Positions 21,931 through 34,077 of a DNA stretch of 64,000 bases are shown here, piece after piece. The stretch is from contig CM070508.1 in assembly GCA_036346375.1 (NCBI GenBank), positions 10,968,852 through 11,032,851 on the forward strand, written 5' to 3'. The notes below the pieces were generated by a model. That model did no database searches and was not told the DNA's origin. It was given only the letters and a program-made list of their open reading frames with translations. Origin of the DNA: Guadua angustifolia (Eukaryota > Streptophyta > Magnoliopsida > Poales > Poaceae). Position 1 is the first letter of the stretch. Each line of letters begins with the position of its first letter. A program made the translations under genes and the position numbers.

Positions 21931-24900
21931 GTAGTCTATATAAAGAGAGGAGGAAGGCCAGAGTACAAACTATAAAAGCAAACTATATATATGTCCCCGT
22001 AATCTATGTAGCATTAATTGAGTCTTCCATCATGCATGCATCTCGACTCGATTTGAGTTTCAGGGGTAAATAAAATTGCAGCATGCATATCTTCGCTCTT
22101 CATATCTCCAGCATTAACCGCTTTCGATATATATGTTTCTGTGAGGGTTCTGTTTCCTTCAATACGAACTAATCAAATATAAAGTTTGTTGAACCTGATT
22201 ATTTAGAAGTGTTGCGCAATTGCACTCGTGATCATAGAGCTAGCATATATTAATAGATCGATCGATGATCAAATGGCCTTGGTGTGTTCTGGTCCGGAGC
22301 TTCATACTTAGCGGTTAGCATGCATGCTTAAGAAGGTGCATTAGAAGAGAGAGTACAACGCATCGCAAATTGGAGGCGCACACTGACACCACAAACATAT
22401 GTAGCCGTGCTCCAAAATTAATTACCACTGTTGATTTCATGTGCTGATGACTCATGGGTGCTCTTGCTTCTGCAACAACTTCAATGTGTCCGGCATGTTC
22501 TTTCACCAGAAATGACAAACCACTTTAATTAAGACTAATTACTATTTGTGGTTTACGCATTATTGCATGTGTACGGATAAACTGGTGCATTAGCTGGAAA
22601 ACTTTTTCATTTTGATCCTGTGTAGAAATTCTAGCTCGATCGCCAAAATAAGCAATTTAGCAATGATATTACAGCAGAATCTGATGATCAAGAGAAGCCA
22701 AAAGAGAATTCCAATAAGTTCAATTTAGCAATTTATATATATATATATATTTTTGTCTTGCCATATATGGGAAGCCAGTGTTGGTATGGGCATGACTTTT
22801 TTTGAGACATGATGAATACAAAGTAATCAATTTTGGAAGTGCGGATCATCGACGGTTCTACATCGATAACTTCAAACAGTTCGTACGTGCATGTTTCCCA
22901 TTTCAAAGATCGTATGTGTATATATAATTTCCTGGATATCATTCAGCAGCATGCCTATGCAATTTGTAACAAGTCCAACACCACTGTCGTTTATATTAGC
23001 ACTTGTCTTACTCCATATAATTTATAGTTGTTTGTCTTGTACGACTCCATGCATATTGGCACAAAATAGTTCAGGACAGCACATGAAAAAAGTTTGTCAT
23101 CCTTGGCAAGCTTCTTTGCGGAACTACGAAGGCAAAGAATCGAATTTTTTTTTTTTTTGAAAGAAGCAAAGATTCGAATTCCATCATACTAAATAATTAG
23201 GCTAGAAAGGTATTGAATTAAACTCCGAAAATTAATTAGATACACAGATTAAAGGCTAATAATTAATGTAAGACAAGCACAGTTGAAGGTAGCAGGAGTA
23301 AACTGTAACTCTGTCAAGCTACATATAGATCTTATGGCATGAAATCATCAATCTTTCAGAAAAGAAGAGGAACAAAAAGCATGGAGGGCGAAGGAGAATG
23401 ATACGATCAAGCCACCACAGTATAGTCACATACCTGCATGTCTGCTTCCAAAAGATCAAAATCATTGTGGCGTGCGCCTGCACTGAGAAGTGACAAGCTT
23501 CCATGCACACTAACATGGTAATACGACATACGCGCGCAGGCGAGGCGTGCACGGTGGAGAAGAAGGGCACATGCATGCATCGGCTCTGGAGACGGCCGGC
23601 TGGCCTGTGGCACCCAGGCCGCGGCGGCGCGAGATGGCCGGGGAAGCCAAATCGGCGAGGAAAGAATGCACGTACCCTGCTTCTCCACCTCGCGCACCTC
23701 GCCATCCTCGATCTCGATCGGCTGCACCTAACTGCCATGGCCGAGAAGACGCCATGTACAGCTCACCTTAGCTAACTTCTCCCACCTGTTATGTAAGGCT
23801 TTGAAGACTAATTAAAGACTACTCGTGTGCTGCTATATTTCTAGGTTGTGTGTACTGCTACTAGCCACTTGCCTACTTAGCAGAAACAAGCTTGTTTCAG
23901 TGGTGCAAGTTCTCCTCGAGATTATGTTGAGGGAGAGGCTAATCCAACAAGGGGGAAGGGAAGTCACCAACCCGGCTCGAGTGTAGGGTCCAGGACAGCG
24001 AAAATGTCTCGGTAGCTTCAGCAGCTTGCCGAGCTCCTTTAGCTCGATAGCTTATCCTGAGCTGCAAGAGCGCGATAGGTGTCTATTGGCATTTTCATGG
24101 TTGAAGATAGACCGGGGATCAAGAATTGATGGCTGAGTGATATATGGGAATACTACTGGCACCTTGCCTTTCGATCTTTTCCAGCTTAGACCGAGTGAAA
24201 GGCATATCGTGGTTAGTTTCTCCCTTTTTCTACTTGCTGCCTTCTCTAATTTGTACTAATTAAATTGGGTTGGATATATAAGTATATATAGCATATATAT
24301 AAACCTGCTGGTGCCATTGTGAGTTGTGACCTCAGTAAGCGTTGCGCATGGCATCATTTACACAGTGCCCCGCGCTTAATGGAGCAGCGCCATGTGTCGT
24401 GGAAGCATAGGGCGACGTGCCTCGCGAAAGGAAACAAGAATTAATCATTTTTGGCTCTCTGCCGAAAGCAAGCGAACGCGCTCGATCGGCCTCTTCTTCA
24501 GAAAACAACGACCCATCGATATTCACAAACAGCTTTGATTTGCTTCTGTGAGAGGGTGACGACGGTATCCACATGTGGTTTTGTAATGCACCAGTGCAAG
24601 ATCCAACGCATATTGTAAGTGTAACTTCGATTCAACCACCACTTTGGTCAAAAATACTTGCGCAAGTTTCTTTTATGTGAACTTCAGGATTCTAGTAGTT
24701 AACTTGACGAGTGGTTAAGGAGATGTCACAGACGGTTTCTAAATAGAGTAAAACCGTAAAGCGGTTATATAACCACAGTGATAGAGGCCGCTTTTGAGGC
24801 CCTAAACGACCTTTTTTGGAATTTGCGCCACAAGCACTGCACAAACACACCATAGATCCGACCATCCGATTATCTTTCAAACGACGACTCGCACTCTGGT

Positions 24901-25149
24901 ACTTTTAGTTATCTTTCAAGCGAGCCAAAAACGCCTGATCAGTGAGTCAAAAGTTATGAACATTTTAACAAAAGTACTCGGAGATCTTATTTGCAAACTA
25001 GAATCGATGCCCAAAAGAATATAATCGGAGCTCATCGTGTGATGATTCGGAAAGCTCAAGAACACCAAAATCGAAAGTCTGAAGTCAAAAGTTATGGTGT
25101 TTTTACAAGTTCCGTGAATAGTAATAGCACATATATTACAAGCATCTCA
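21931..25149. other. Spacer between inverted arms, no recognisable gene
   Basis: A TA-dinucleotide run lies at 22733-22752 and a poly(T) run at about 23145-23158. The GC-rich stretch 23500-23760 has overlapping ORFs on both strands (for example minus 23319-23738) but no domain signature and no convincing splice structure. Confidence 0.4.
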
Positions 25150-25315
25150 AAAGTATGGTAAATTTGACCTCCATAGTTTGCCGAGTTGTTTAGGTAGATC
25201 ATCTTGCTTACATTTTAGACAAAATATAAACTTAATTCACTTTATTTTAGCCTATAAATTTCAGATCTAAGTTGGAACTAGGATCTGAAACTCTTCTAAA
25301 CAGAGCCTGTTTTGG
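25150..25315 (-). repeat. Diverged relative of the Tourist-like MITE
   Basis: Read on the minus strand this shares AAAATAAAGTGAATTAA, a TTTATATTTTGTCTAAAATG block and AAGATGAT with the element at 15520-15750, and begins GGCTCTGTTTAGAAGAG. The far end does not match, so it is truncated or strongly diverged. Confidence 0.55.
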
Positions 25316-25461
25316 TCAAAATTGAGCATATATTCTTCCTTTTTTTAGCCCACATTACGTAGTTAAACTATCCTGCCGAACCTGTCCAATAGCAATTGAA
25401 TGCTGCATGCGGAGTTCGTACAAGCAAAAATGAACAAATTAAGGATTACTATACTGGTTGT

Positions 25462-26289
25462 TTGTATTTGAAATATGTATAATATTTTAATTCTAGATTT
25501 TATTTCGAGGCAAATAACTTTGACTAGAGATACATGCATAACTGGGCTAGCAACATAACGTACTCTAAAATATGCTTAAGAATTAAAAATAATAGAGGCA
25601 ATTGGTCATACAAACGACTTACAGTTAGGCTTGATGAAAATAGGAAACAGCCAAGACGTGAACATGGAAGTAGTAGACGTCATGGAAGAAGACGAGCGGT
25701 TGCGCGAATGCGTTGCCTAGAAACCTTTATTACCATCTTGTGCAGGTGATCTTTGTAGCAATGGTTTGGAGATTCCGTTCACCCTCGTTCCTAGTACACT
25801 TCGAGGAGGAAGGCTAACGCGATTCAGCTGCTCAACATCATTTTATCATTGTATTGCTATCCAGAGAGGAGGAAGAAGAAGAATTAATAGAGGAGAGATT
25901 CGATCTCTTCCGGCCTGAATGTTTCTAGGTCCTTATATAGACGCACGTCGGTTACTCACTAGTAACTGACGACATTAAGTCAATTTACTCACTAGTAACT
26001 GACGACATTATATCAACTAAACCGAATTGAAATAGATGTGTAAGCCATATTTAAACAAAATGAATGTAGAGATAATTGCACGATTCAACAAAATAGAAGG
26101 TAGATTCAATGTGCTAGGAGACGCTAGCTCTATGATGCGGCACGAATCTTCACACAAAATAGGCGAATACGTGTGCTTGTGTGTTTAGTCAAAGTCGACA
26201 CTATGACATTGTCATGCTATGTGTCATATTATTCAACGAGTGACAAGTACTCCACCTTATAAATTACATTTCCTCCACTTGGTTACACA
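25462..26289 (-). repeat. LTR-like sequence, arm B of an inverted pair
   Basis: Minus-strand homologue of 21070-21930: same TGTNTAACNAAGTGGAGG start, same TATATA box (25933-25940), and two copies of GTCAGTTACTAGTGAGTAA. The primer-site-like stretch is degraded here. Like arm A, it has no attached coding region. It is either an independent insertion of the same family or one end of a larger rearranged structure. Confidence 0.55.
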
Positions 26290-26379
26290 ATATGTATACT
26301 TATACTAATTAGGCACTCTAAGAAAATTCTCATGTTAAATAGAAAAATATGGCCGTTTATTTGCTGTGTTCGAGTTATA

Positions 26380-27530
26380 ATAGCTTAAATTAAAAGAAAG
26401 AGTTCATATCAAGTACAATCAAAGCTCCCACGTAAACTAGAAAGATCTAGCCATTTATCTATCGAGCCTGAGTTATAATGGTTTTGATTAAAAGATAGAG
26501 TCCATGTTGAGTATAATCTAAACTAACTAAAATTTGGAATAAAAAATTAAGGAAATTTAGCAATTTGACTTCCATATGATTTCCAAAGTAAATCCATAAA
26601 TAAATAAAATTTGAAATAGTAATTAAATAAAAATTATCAAATTAAAACAAAGAGCCTATGTTAAGTAAAAACCAAATTAACTAAAATAAAAAATAAAATA
26701 AAATTATCAATTTGATTTCATACTAATTCCAAAGCAAACCCTATAAATAAAATTTATAATAGTAATAAATGAAAATATAATTTTTCATATGAATTCTAGC
26801 CTAAAACTAAAAAGATCCACCCCAAGTACGATAAAAAATATGCAAATTTGGAATAAAAATTAACAGGTGATTAGGTATATATTTGATTTGTATGGCTTCG
26901 AAAGAAACATCCATAAATAACAAAAAAAAAATCAAAATAGTAGTTATTAACTCTGTCTAAGTTTATACGATGAACTTTCTCTTAACATATAGACCAAGGT
27001 ACATATTGAAATAATTAGCTGACTCGTAATTATTACCCATAAGCACTATATACAATGCATACATATAGAGGATATAAAGTAAATTAAACTGGATATTTAT
27101 TAGGAGTATATAGAGAAGATCACACTAATTTTTTATTAGAATATAAAAGATTCCCTGTATTTATGGACAAGACCATGAAAACATACACACTGTATTTTTT
27201 TGACAGAGTGAGTCTTTGTTAGGTGCAAGCCAAATTAACTAAAATCCAGAATAAAAATAAAAAATTAGCAATTTGATTTCTATATGAATTAGAAAATAAA
27301 CCCTAAAAATTAAATTTGGAATAACAATCAATGAAAATAGAAAATAAACTTATATATGAAGTCCGCAACCTAAAACTGACAAAAAAAATTCACCCAAGGC
27401 ACTATCCAAAAATATGAAAATTAGGAATAAATTAAAAGATGATTAGATATTTGATTTGTATGCAAATTAAAACGCTAAATTCTAAAAATTAAATATAAAA
27501 ATTTGTAATATAATCTAGTGCCTATACTAA
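26380..27530. repeat. AT-rich degenerate repeat region
   Basis: A block of AAAGATAGAGTCCATGTTGAG, a TATAATC/ACAATC segment, then AACTAAAAT and GGAATAAAAA recurs near 26392, 26489, 26643 and 27203, with AGCAATTTGATTTC following. Copies are strongly diverged. No coding capacity. Confidence 0.6.
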
Positions 27531-27559
27531 TTATAGACTGTGGAAAATTTTTCATATTA

Positions 27560-30500
27560 ATTAAGAAAAGGAAAAGATTTAGCCCCCAGTGGCTATATCA
27601 CGAACAACCCAAATTAACGGACCTAAGTAAATTTATCTAAGAAGTTAGCTCGTGCGGATATAAACGGGTTGCTGACCGCCAGTAGCACTGAACTATGCAT
27701 ATTTTCTACTTTCAAAGAGCGTAGACCTCGCTCTCACGGCCAATTTCTAACTGTTTGCAGTTTGCTACAGAGCAGCTACATTTCCAAGGTAGCCGCGATC
27801 GACCGTCTGAATTTCCTGGGAGGAGGATCCAGCGAATCCATTTATGATAACGGCCGGAGCCATGGGTTCGTAGGCACTAGGCACACACAAAGTATAGACG
27901 TGCGTCCGGGAGCGCGCGTAGATACGATCAGCATCTGCGCGTAAGCGGCCGCGGATCGGGCAGAGGCCGTCCGAGCGCGCGCGTCGCGTCCGTCCGGCCG
28001 GGGTGCCGGGGGAGGTACGTACGTACGTACCGGCCGTGCCCCGCGCGCTCGGACCAACGACTCGCCTGCAGTGCCACCATTAATGAGGCGGAGTACCAAT
28101 TAACTAGCTGGCCCCGAGCCCGACACGGCCGGCCACCGGTACGTACGTACACTGCTAGCTGCTGCTTTCACGATGGCGCACAGGAGCTGTACGGCGCGTC
28201 AACACGCAGCTAGGTCCCGGGATGACACGGCCGGCGACCTACCTGGATGAAAGGAGTTCTCGATCTCCAGCCTCCCTTCCCTTAAAAGATCTCACCGGTT
28301 CCTGTCCCGGTTTTGTGAATCTGTATATGCTTACTATACTGTGGCTACAAGAAAGATCAGGAGGGACTAGAGAACCGTGTACTATTAATCATGGTATAGA
28401 AATATGTTTTATACACTTTCGTCAAGTTTCAAGACAATGATTGATGAGTTTTGCGTGCTTGATGAGTTTTGCGTGTTTTTAGAAGCTTCTAGAAGATTCT
28501 AAGCCAAAGTTTCGATGAGTTTCAGATTTTAGAATTCAAGTTTCACCAATTTCAGCTGATGTGTTTTTAACAAGTTTCAATAAGTTTCAATAAGCTTTAG
28601 CAGGTTTCAATAAGTTTTAACTGAAAGTTTTATTAAGTTTTAACCAAAAGTTTCAATAAATTTCAGTAAATTTCAAACGAGTTTTAAGAAGTTTTGGTGA
28701 GCTCATCTGACGATGATGATCTTAACACATTGCTAAGGGCCACCCGGCACTATCTGCTGTCGACGCACCATCTTCTTCAGCTCTAGCGCTGATTACCACC
28801 ATCGCCATAGAGTTAACCGACGTTGCCCGCCGCTAAATCTGTGCTTGGGCTCCGCGTCGAGCCTCCATCTCTCTTCCCGGCTCCAGCCCCGAGCTCCGCG
28901 TTGTATCGTTGAGCCACCGAATCGCAGGTCCATTGTCGCTTGCACAATCACCCATGATCGTGCTCACCAGTGGCAGTCTGCTCACCCGCATCTCGCCCCC
29001 ATGTACCCCAAGGCCTCCTTATCAGCTCGCCATTATGTAAAAGCAATCGCAGCTCATTGTCGTCACAACACTTCGCATGCTAACAGCTATCGTTGTCATA
29101 GCCACTCCCTTCTGCATCGCCTAGCACGTCCATGTCAGCCAACTCCGTGGCCTCATGGTGGGGCTCATGAGTGGATTGAGAGTTTGAGACGAAAGGGATG
29201 GGAGTAGGAAGAGAGCATGTAAAGTGAGAGAGAGAGAGAATTTGCTAAAAGGAAAATGAGTGGAAGGGGTATGGCTCAGGTGGATAGATAAGGATTAATT
29301 GAAAAGTGGATGGCGATCGAAGACAAATGATCGCTGTTGTATATTGCAATGAACCAAACTTCTAAGCTATCCCGTTGATTCAACAAGTTATGGAATACCA
29401 TTAATTCCCTAGTATTTCTCATCGAGATATGGCCATTATCGACGCGCTGCTTTAATGAATTCCTATCTGACAGGCCACTGTTATAGATGAACTGCAACTG
29501 TCGATCGACTCGACCGATACTCGTTGGGATCGAAGTGCTACCTGCAGATACAGATAGTATTATCATTGCCTTAATAATTGTGATTGAGGTGAGCGCGACC
29601 GATACACCCAGCTGGAGCGTACGATCGAGCAAATAACGTCCATTGATTTCTGCCCTCGAGCTAGCAACAAATGGTCGATCTGGGCAGTTGATTGGCCGGC
29701 CGACAGATGGCCGGTGACCCGAGAGTTATAATTTCGCCCTTCTCCAAAAGGGACAGCCTTGTTGCTCAACACGCGTCCACATGTGCCACACATGCAACTT
29801 TCACGTTCGGACAAACCTATGTTTACCCGACGTTAACTTGCAGTACTTGGTAATACGTGCCCGGCCATACAAATCAACTTTTTCCTCAGCCAAGAACAAA
29901 GATGGTGGTGACACGGCTGCACAGGATAAAGAGAGCTAGATGGGGTCAAACAATTTCAGCACATTATTACAGCTTGGGCATAGTTTACTATTCGAAGGAG
30001 TATGATGATCATGAAGCAAAAAAGCTCTCTTGGATCGATCTTTTTCGCCATGAAGTTGTTCTCTACTTGGGCGGAAAAGTTGCAACAAACACGTACGATC
30101 CGGCCTACTCACCTGGTGGCTGAATGAAATTGGAGCTAGCTGCTGCAACGAAGAAGACACTTTAGTATCCATGATTAGCCAAAGAGAGCATCGCAAATAT
30201 TTAATTGGTAATATAAAATCCCAGAGATACGAGGTGATGAACAAGAAAAGGGCAACCAATTTGGCTTCGACCATGCATGTGACCACTACTGACCAACGAG
30301 AAAAAGAAAGCACGACGACGCAGATCATCTCTACAGTGTTCACCAGAAGAGCGCAACAAACACACACTCCTAACCATTTATGTGTGGCTCCATTTTTGCT
30401 CCGTTTTTACGGCGACGACGACACGACGAGCGTGCGGCCGAGGACCACTCGGAATTCGATCTGAGACTTAATTCTATAAGGTTTAATTTGCAATTGCATT

Positions 30501-30816
30501 GCACGATGCAGGACACACCTAGCTAGCTATACCTGCCGTGCTCTGGACAGCCGCTAGCGAGGAGTGGCCTTCACTGCAAATCATGCTTAGTGGAATATTT
30601 ATGGGTTAGCAACGAGTAGACGGCGGCCTTCATGGCTATTGCATCCGTGACGTCCTGTTTCGTTCTCACTTCCTTTTCTCGACGGCTCGTCATGACAAGG
30701 ATGAAGGAGGAGATGTCGACGGGTTTGTCTTCGAGTCGTGGGAATGGGCACAAGGGTGTCAGATTGCGTTGTACTGCACTGCGGGACTGCACGTTTTTAG
30801 TCTGTCATGATGTATA
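27560..30816. other. Intergenic, several unassigned short ORFs
   Basis: Contains a GC-rich patch (27880-28230) with GTACGTAC runs at 28016-28027 and 28139-28150, a GA run at 29227-29240, and ORFs at 28845-29207 (plus, 120 codons), 29857-30123 (plus, 88 codons) and 30571-30792 (minus, 73 codons). None shows a family motif I recognise. They may be chance ORFs. Confidence 0.35.
28440..28700. repeat. Short degenerate repeats of AGTTTCAATAAGTTT type
   Basis: AAGTTTCAATAAG, AGTTTTAAC and GATGAGTTTTGCGTG variants recur at 12-30 bp spacing over about 260 bp. Non-coding simple-type repeat. Confidence 0.6.
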
Positions 30817-31065
30817 CACTATACCAAAAAAAAACGTTAGTACCACAGATAGTTTAAAAATATTATCTCAGACGGTTTTCAGAACGTTTATAAATACGGT
30901 GTATCATAGATAATTTTTGAACAAAGATTAGGGTCGCAAATCCGCACCTCTAGCGGGCAGACGTTACTGGCCATGTCCTTGTATCCATTCATGAGCTCTC
31001 TAGAGAGTTGGTGGAATATATATCATAAACGGTTCTTGATTGAAGAACCATTTGTGATAATAGGT
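30817..31065 (+). repeat. CACTA-like terminal segment, copy 1
   Basis: Begins CACTATACCAAAAAAAAACG, followed by GTTAGTACCACAGATAG and an inverted-type AAACGGTTCTTGATTGAAGAACCATTTG motif at the far end. Direct repeat of 32392-32547. CACTA..CCAAAAAAA is a typical CACTA-transposon start, and the AACGGTT motifs would be subterminal repeats. Confidence 0.55.
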
Positions 31066-31649
31066 CATCTATGATCCACATTTGTTAAGGGGGTTGATTG
31101 TAACATTCAAAAAAATTCAAAAATAGAAAAAAAAATTAAAACTTAAAATGGAATTATAGGAAAATTTTAATTGGTCAAGACGGATCCATAATCTTGACCT
31201 TGAAATGAAGTGAAAGAGGTTCACCAGCCTATATGACGCTGCTGCACCGTGACGATCCACCAATCAAATGATGAATCGCCCATAAAGGCTCTAGGTACAT
31301 ACCCATCGCTGGAGCCGAGGGCGCCGATCAGAACGCGGCGCCTTTATTTACGCCGCTCACGACTGTGCTCCGGTCTCCTTGTTTTACGGTCGCAGACACC
31401 TCCGGTGCAGTGTCCGACGATGCCACAAACGAGTGCACCAAATCCTCCTTTTCTTCATGTTCTTTCCCTTTGCGCCACCGTCTCGGGCTTTCCTTTCTTT
31501 CCACCACCGCGCTGAAGGTTTTGGTGTCAACCAAGTGAGCTCGACTGGGACGGAGTGCTTGCTCCACTAGCACGGGCTCGCTTCCTCGACATTTATAATG
31601 CCTCAAGTTCGGGAATAGTCAGCGCCTTTATGTGTCGACGAGCGGTCAC

Positions 31650-31995
31650 AAAGTCACGCCACGAGGCGCGTTTTAGCCAAGATCACATTCACCGAAAGCT
31701 CGCAAGAGATAATATATCGTTCAGTCCCTAACGGAGTCAAGCTCTCGACTGCTTCCATAATAGACCGATTCTCTACCATCTTATAATTCGTAGTTCTCGA
31801 CTATAAAGCTTTCATTCCCGTTGTCCCTTCAGAGAACTTTTGTTCTAGGTCATCCCACACTTCCTTCGCCGCCTTGTAGTTTGAGTAGATGTCGAAAAGC
31901 CTATTTGAGACTACGCCAACAATCGTGAGAGCGTCATGGATTCGCTTCTCCCAATACTTATTCTCTCATCGTAAAGGGAATAGGGGCAAGGAGGA
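31650..31995 (-). pseudogene. Decayed copia-type gag fragment
   Basis: On the minus strand a frame reads NKYWEKRIHDAL, then IVGVVSNRLFDIYSNYKAAK and EVWDDLEQKFSE, followed by a stop and then NYKMVENRSIMEAVESL. This is the UBN2-type gag domain of plant copia elements (the KAAKE-W-L--F and MVE-RSI blocks). There is at least one in-frame stop and no LTR nearby. It lies between the two CACTA-like segments. Confidence 0.8.
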
Positions 31996-32391
31996 TCGTG
32001 ATATCACCCAAAAGACCTTAAGGTCCATCACCACAACCTAGCACGGTTCGCCAAATAAGTAAAGTCGAGTAAGATCTCGTGCTTAACTCACATCACTACT
32101 AATGAGGCCATTACACAAATTTGGTTTGATTGTTGAAATAATTGCAAGATGAGCATAATGAAACAATGACTTAATCCATATATAACTAAGAACACATTAT
32201 CCATATTGCCGTGAATGTATGAGAATATCATGATTTCTATTGTAACAAGCTTAAGCAATAAAGTCATGATCCGATCACATATAAGCATGGCACCAAGATT
32301 TTAACTAGCTTCTTCAGCGGTTCGAGGCAATGAGTGCCCTTCCTCCTTGTTCTTTCGAGCGGTCACTTAAGGCCCAGTAAAGCCCAACATA

Positions 32392-32547
32392 CACTACCAA
32401 AAAAAACGTTAGTACCACGATAGTTTAAAAATATTATCTCGCATTTGCCAGAACGCTTATAAATACGGTGTATGATGGATAATTTTTGAACCACAGGAAT
32501 ATATATCATAAACGGTTTTGATTGAAGAACCATTTGTGATAATAGGT
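32392..32547 (+). repeat. CACTA-like terminal segment, copy 2
   Basis: Begins CACTACCAAAAAAAACG and matches copy 1 at 30817 in the same orientation, but lacks about 90 bp that copy 1 has in the middle. No opposite end identified. Confidence 0.55.
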
Positions 32548-33372
32548 TAAAAATGTCACCTTTTCCTCATTTTGTTTAATTTCAGTTTTGAGAAAAAGAA
32601 TAAATTGCAATATTAAAACCATTCCTTCCAAAACTAATAAACAATAAAAATAATTTTAAATATGATTTTAATTTGAATTTTGATTTTCTGAATTTTCTAC
32701 AATTATTGGTTTCTCTTGAGTTTTTGCTCTAAAAGAAAAATCTTTTAAAATGGATTAGTAAAAAAGTAAAAGTAAAAAGTTAAAAACAAAATATCAACAA
32801 AAATCTGTAAAAATTATATTAAACTATTAGACATCTTCAGAACCCTTATAATGTTATCAAAGATAATGTGAATACATTAATTAAAGATAAGATATAGGAA
32901 ATCATGAAGATTTGACAGCAAACACTGCATTGTCAAATTTTTGTTAAAATTTGCAAACTTTATCTTGACCTGAGATTTTTACCATGCCTTCCTGAGTGCA
33001 GATTTATGTCTATTAAAAATATAAAAAATTAAAAACCACATTTAAAGCCTTGTAAAATTCAAATACAAAAATTCTCAATATCAGAATTTTTAGAAATTAA
33101 ATACACAAGATAAAAATCTAAAATTTTTACAGAAGATCACTTGGATCATAGAAAACCTTCAAAAAATTTACAAAAATTTCAAATATAATTTCTATCCTTA
33201 AATAAATGAAAAACATAATGGATTAAATTGAACAACATAGATTGTCGAACTTTTTAAAATTTCTAAACAAAGAATTTTTCCCTGAAATTTTTGATGGATA
33301 GTAAACAATTTCTTTCCGATATGTGCAAAAATTTTTAGGAAATATTGACTTGATTAGATAGCCCAATTACAC
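32548..33372. other. AT-rich intergenic DNA
   Basis: Strongly A+T-rich with AAAATTTT-type words. No ORF of note and no repeat structure that I can define. Confidence 0.4.
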
Positions 33373-33760
33373 CACTACGAACATGTGATTATCGCCGGTC
33401 CACATCGGCATCATCACGGATGTGGACCCTAAGACAACCTAAGTGGCAAAGTGATAGTCGAGGACTATCACCGCCGGATGTAAACCGACAAGGATATCAC
33501 TATCACCGCCGGTTTATACTTAAGAACCGGCAAGGATAATAACTATCACCGCCGGTTCACAATTTCCAACCGCAAGGATATATTATCACCGCTTGCTATT
33601 ATTTAGAACCGGCGAAGGATAGTAACCATCAACGCCACATTTTCAATAATATCCCAGTTGATAAGTAACTATCGCTGCCCAATTGTTATCAATATCCCAA
33701 GATCGATAACTACTATCACCGCTTTTTTTCTTGTTAACGGCAAAGGATAACTCGTGTCCT
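33373..33760. repeat. CACTA subterminal repeats, left end
   Basis: About five copies of a TATCACCGCCGGTT / ACCGGCAAGGATA pair in alternating orientation follow the terminal CACTAC. In CACTA elements such arrays are the binding sites of the element's own DNA-binding protein. Confidence 0.8.
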
Positions 33761-34077
33761 ATTTTGGTATCCAAAGCTGGCAAGTGATTGGTTTTTAAAC
33801 CTTTTACATATATATTTTTGCAAGATATGTTGTAGCATGTATATACATTGTACAAGATATGTATTTCAGACGATAATGCCAGTACAATAGTATCAAGCAT
33901 CACTAAAGTGTAATTGAAATACATTGAAGCATCATAATATTTAATTATTACATTGTTCATTCACTTTTGAAGCAATAAATTGTTCATTCGAATTGTTGCC
34001 ATGGAGAAATGGTCGAAACTCGCCTTCGTGTGGAGAATTTCTAATTGTGAACCCAATTTATCTCCGCTTGAAGGGCA

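Noticed and set aside
23500..23775. Overlapping ORFs on both strands in a GC-rich patch
   Set aside because: Several frames are open at once because of base composition; no domain or consistent exon structure.
28845..29207. Plus-strand 120-codon ORF rich in His/Pro/Ser
   Set aside because: No family motif, codon pattern not gene-like, adjacent to simple repeats.
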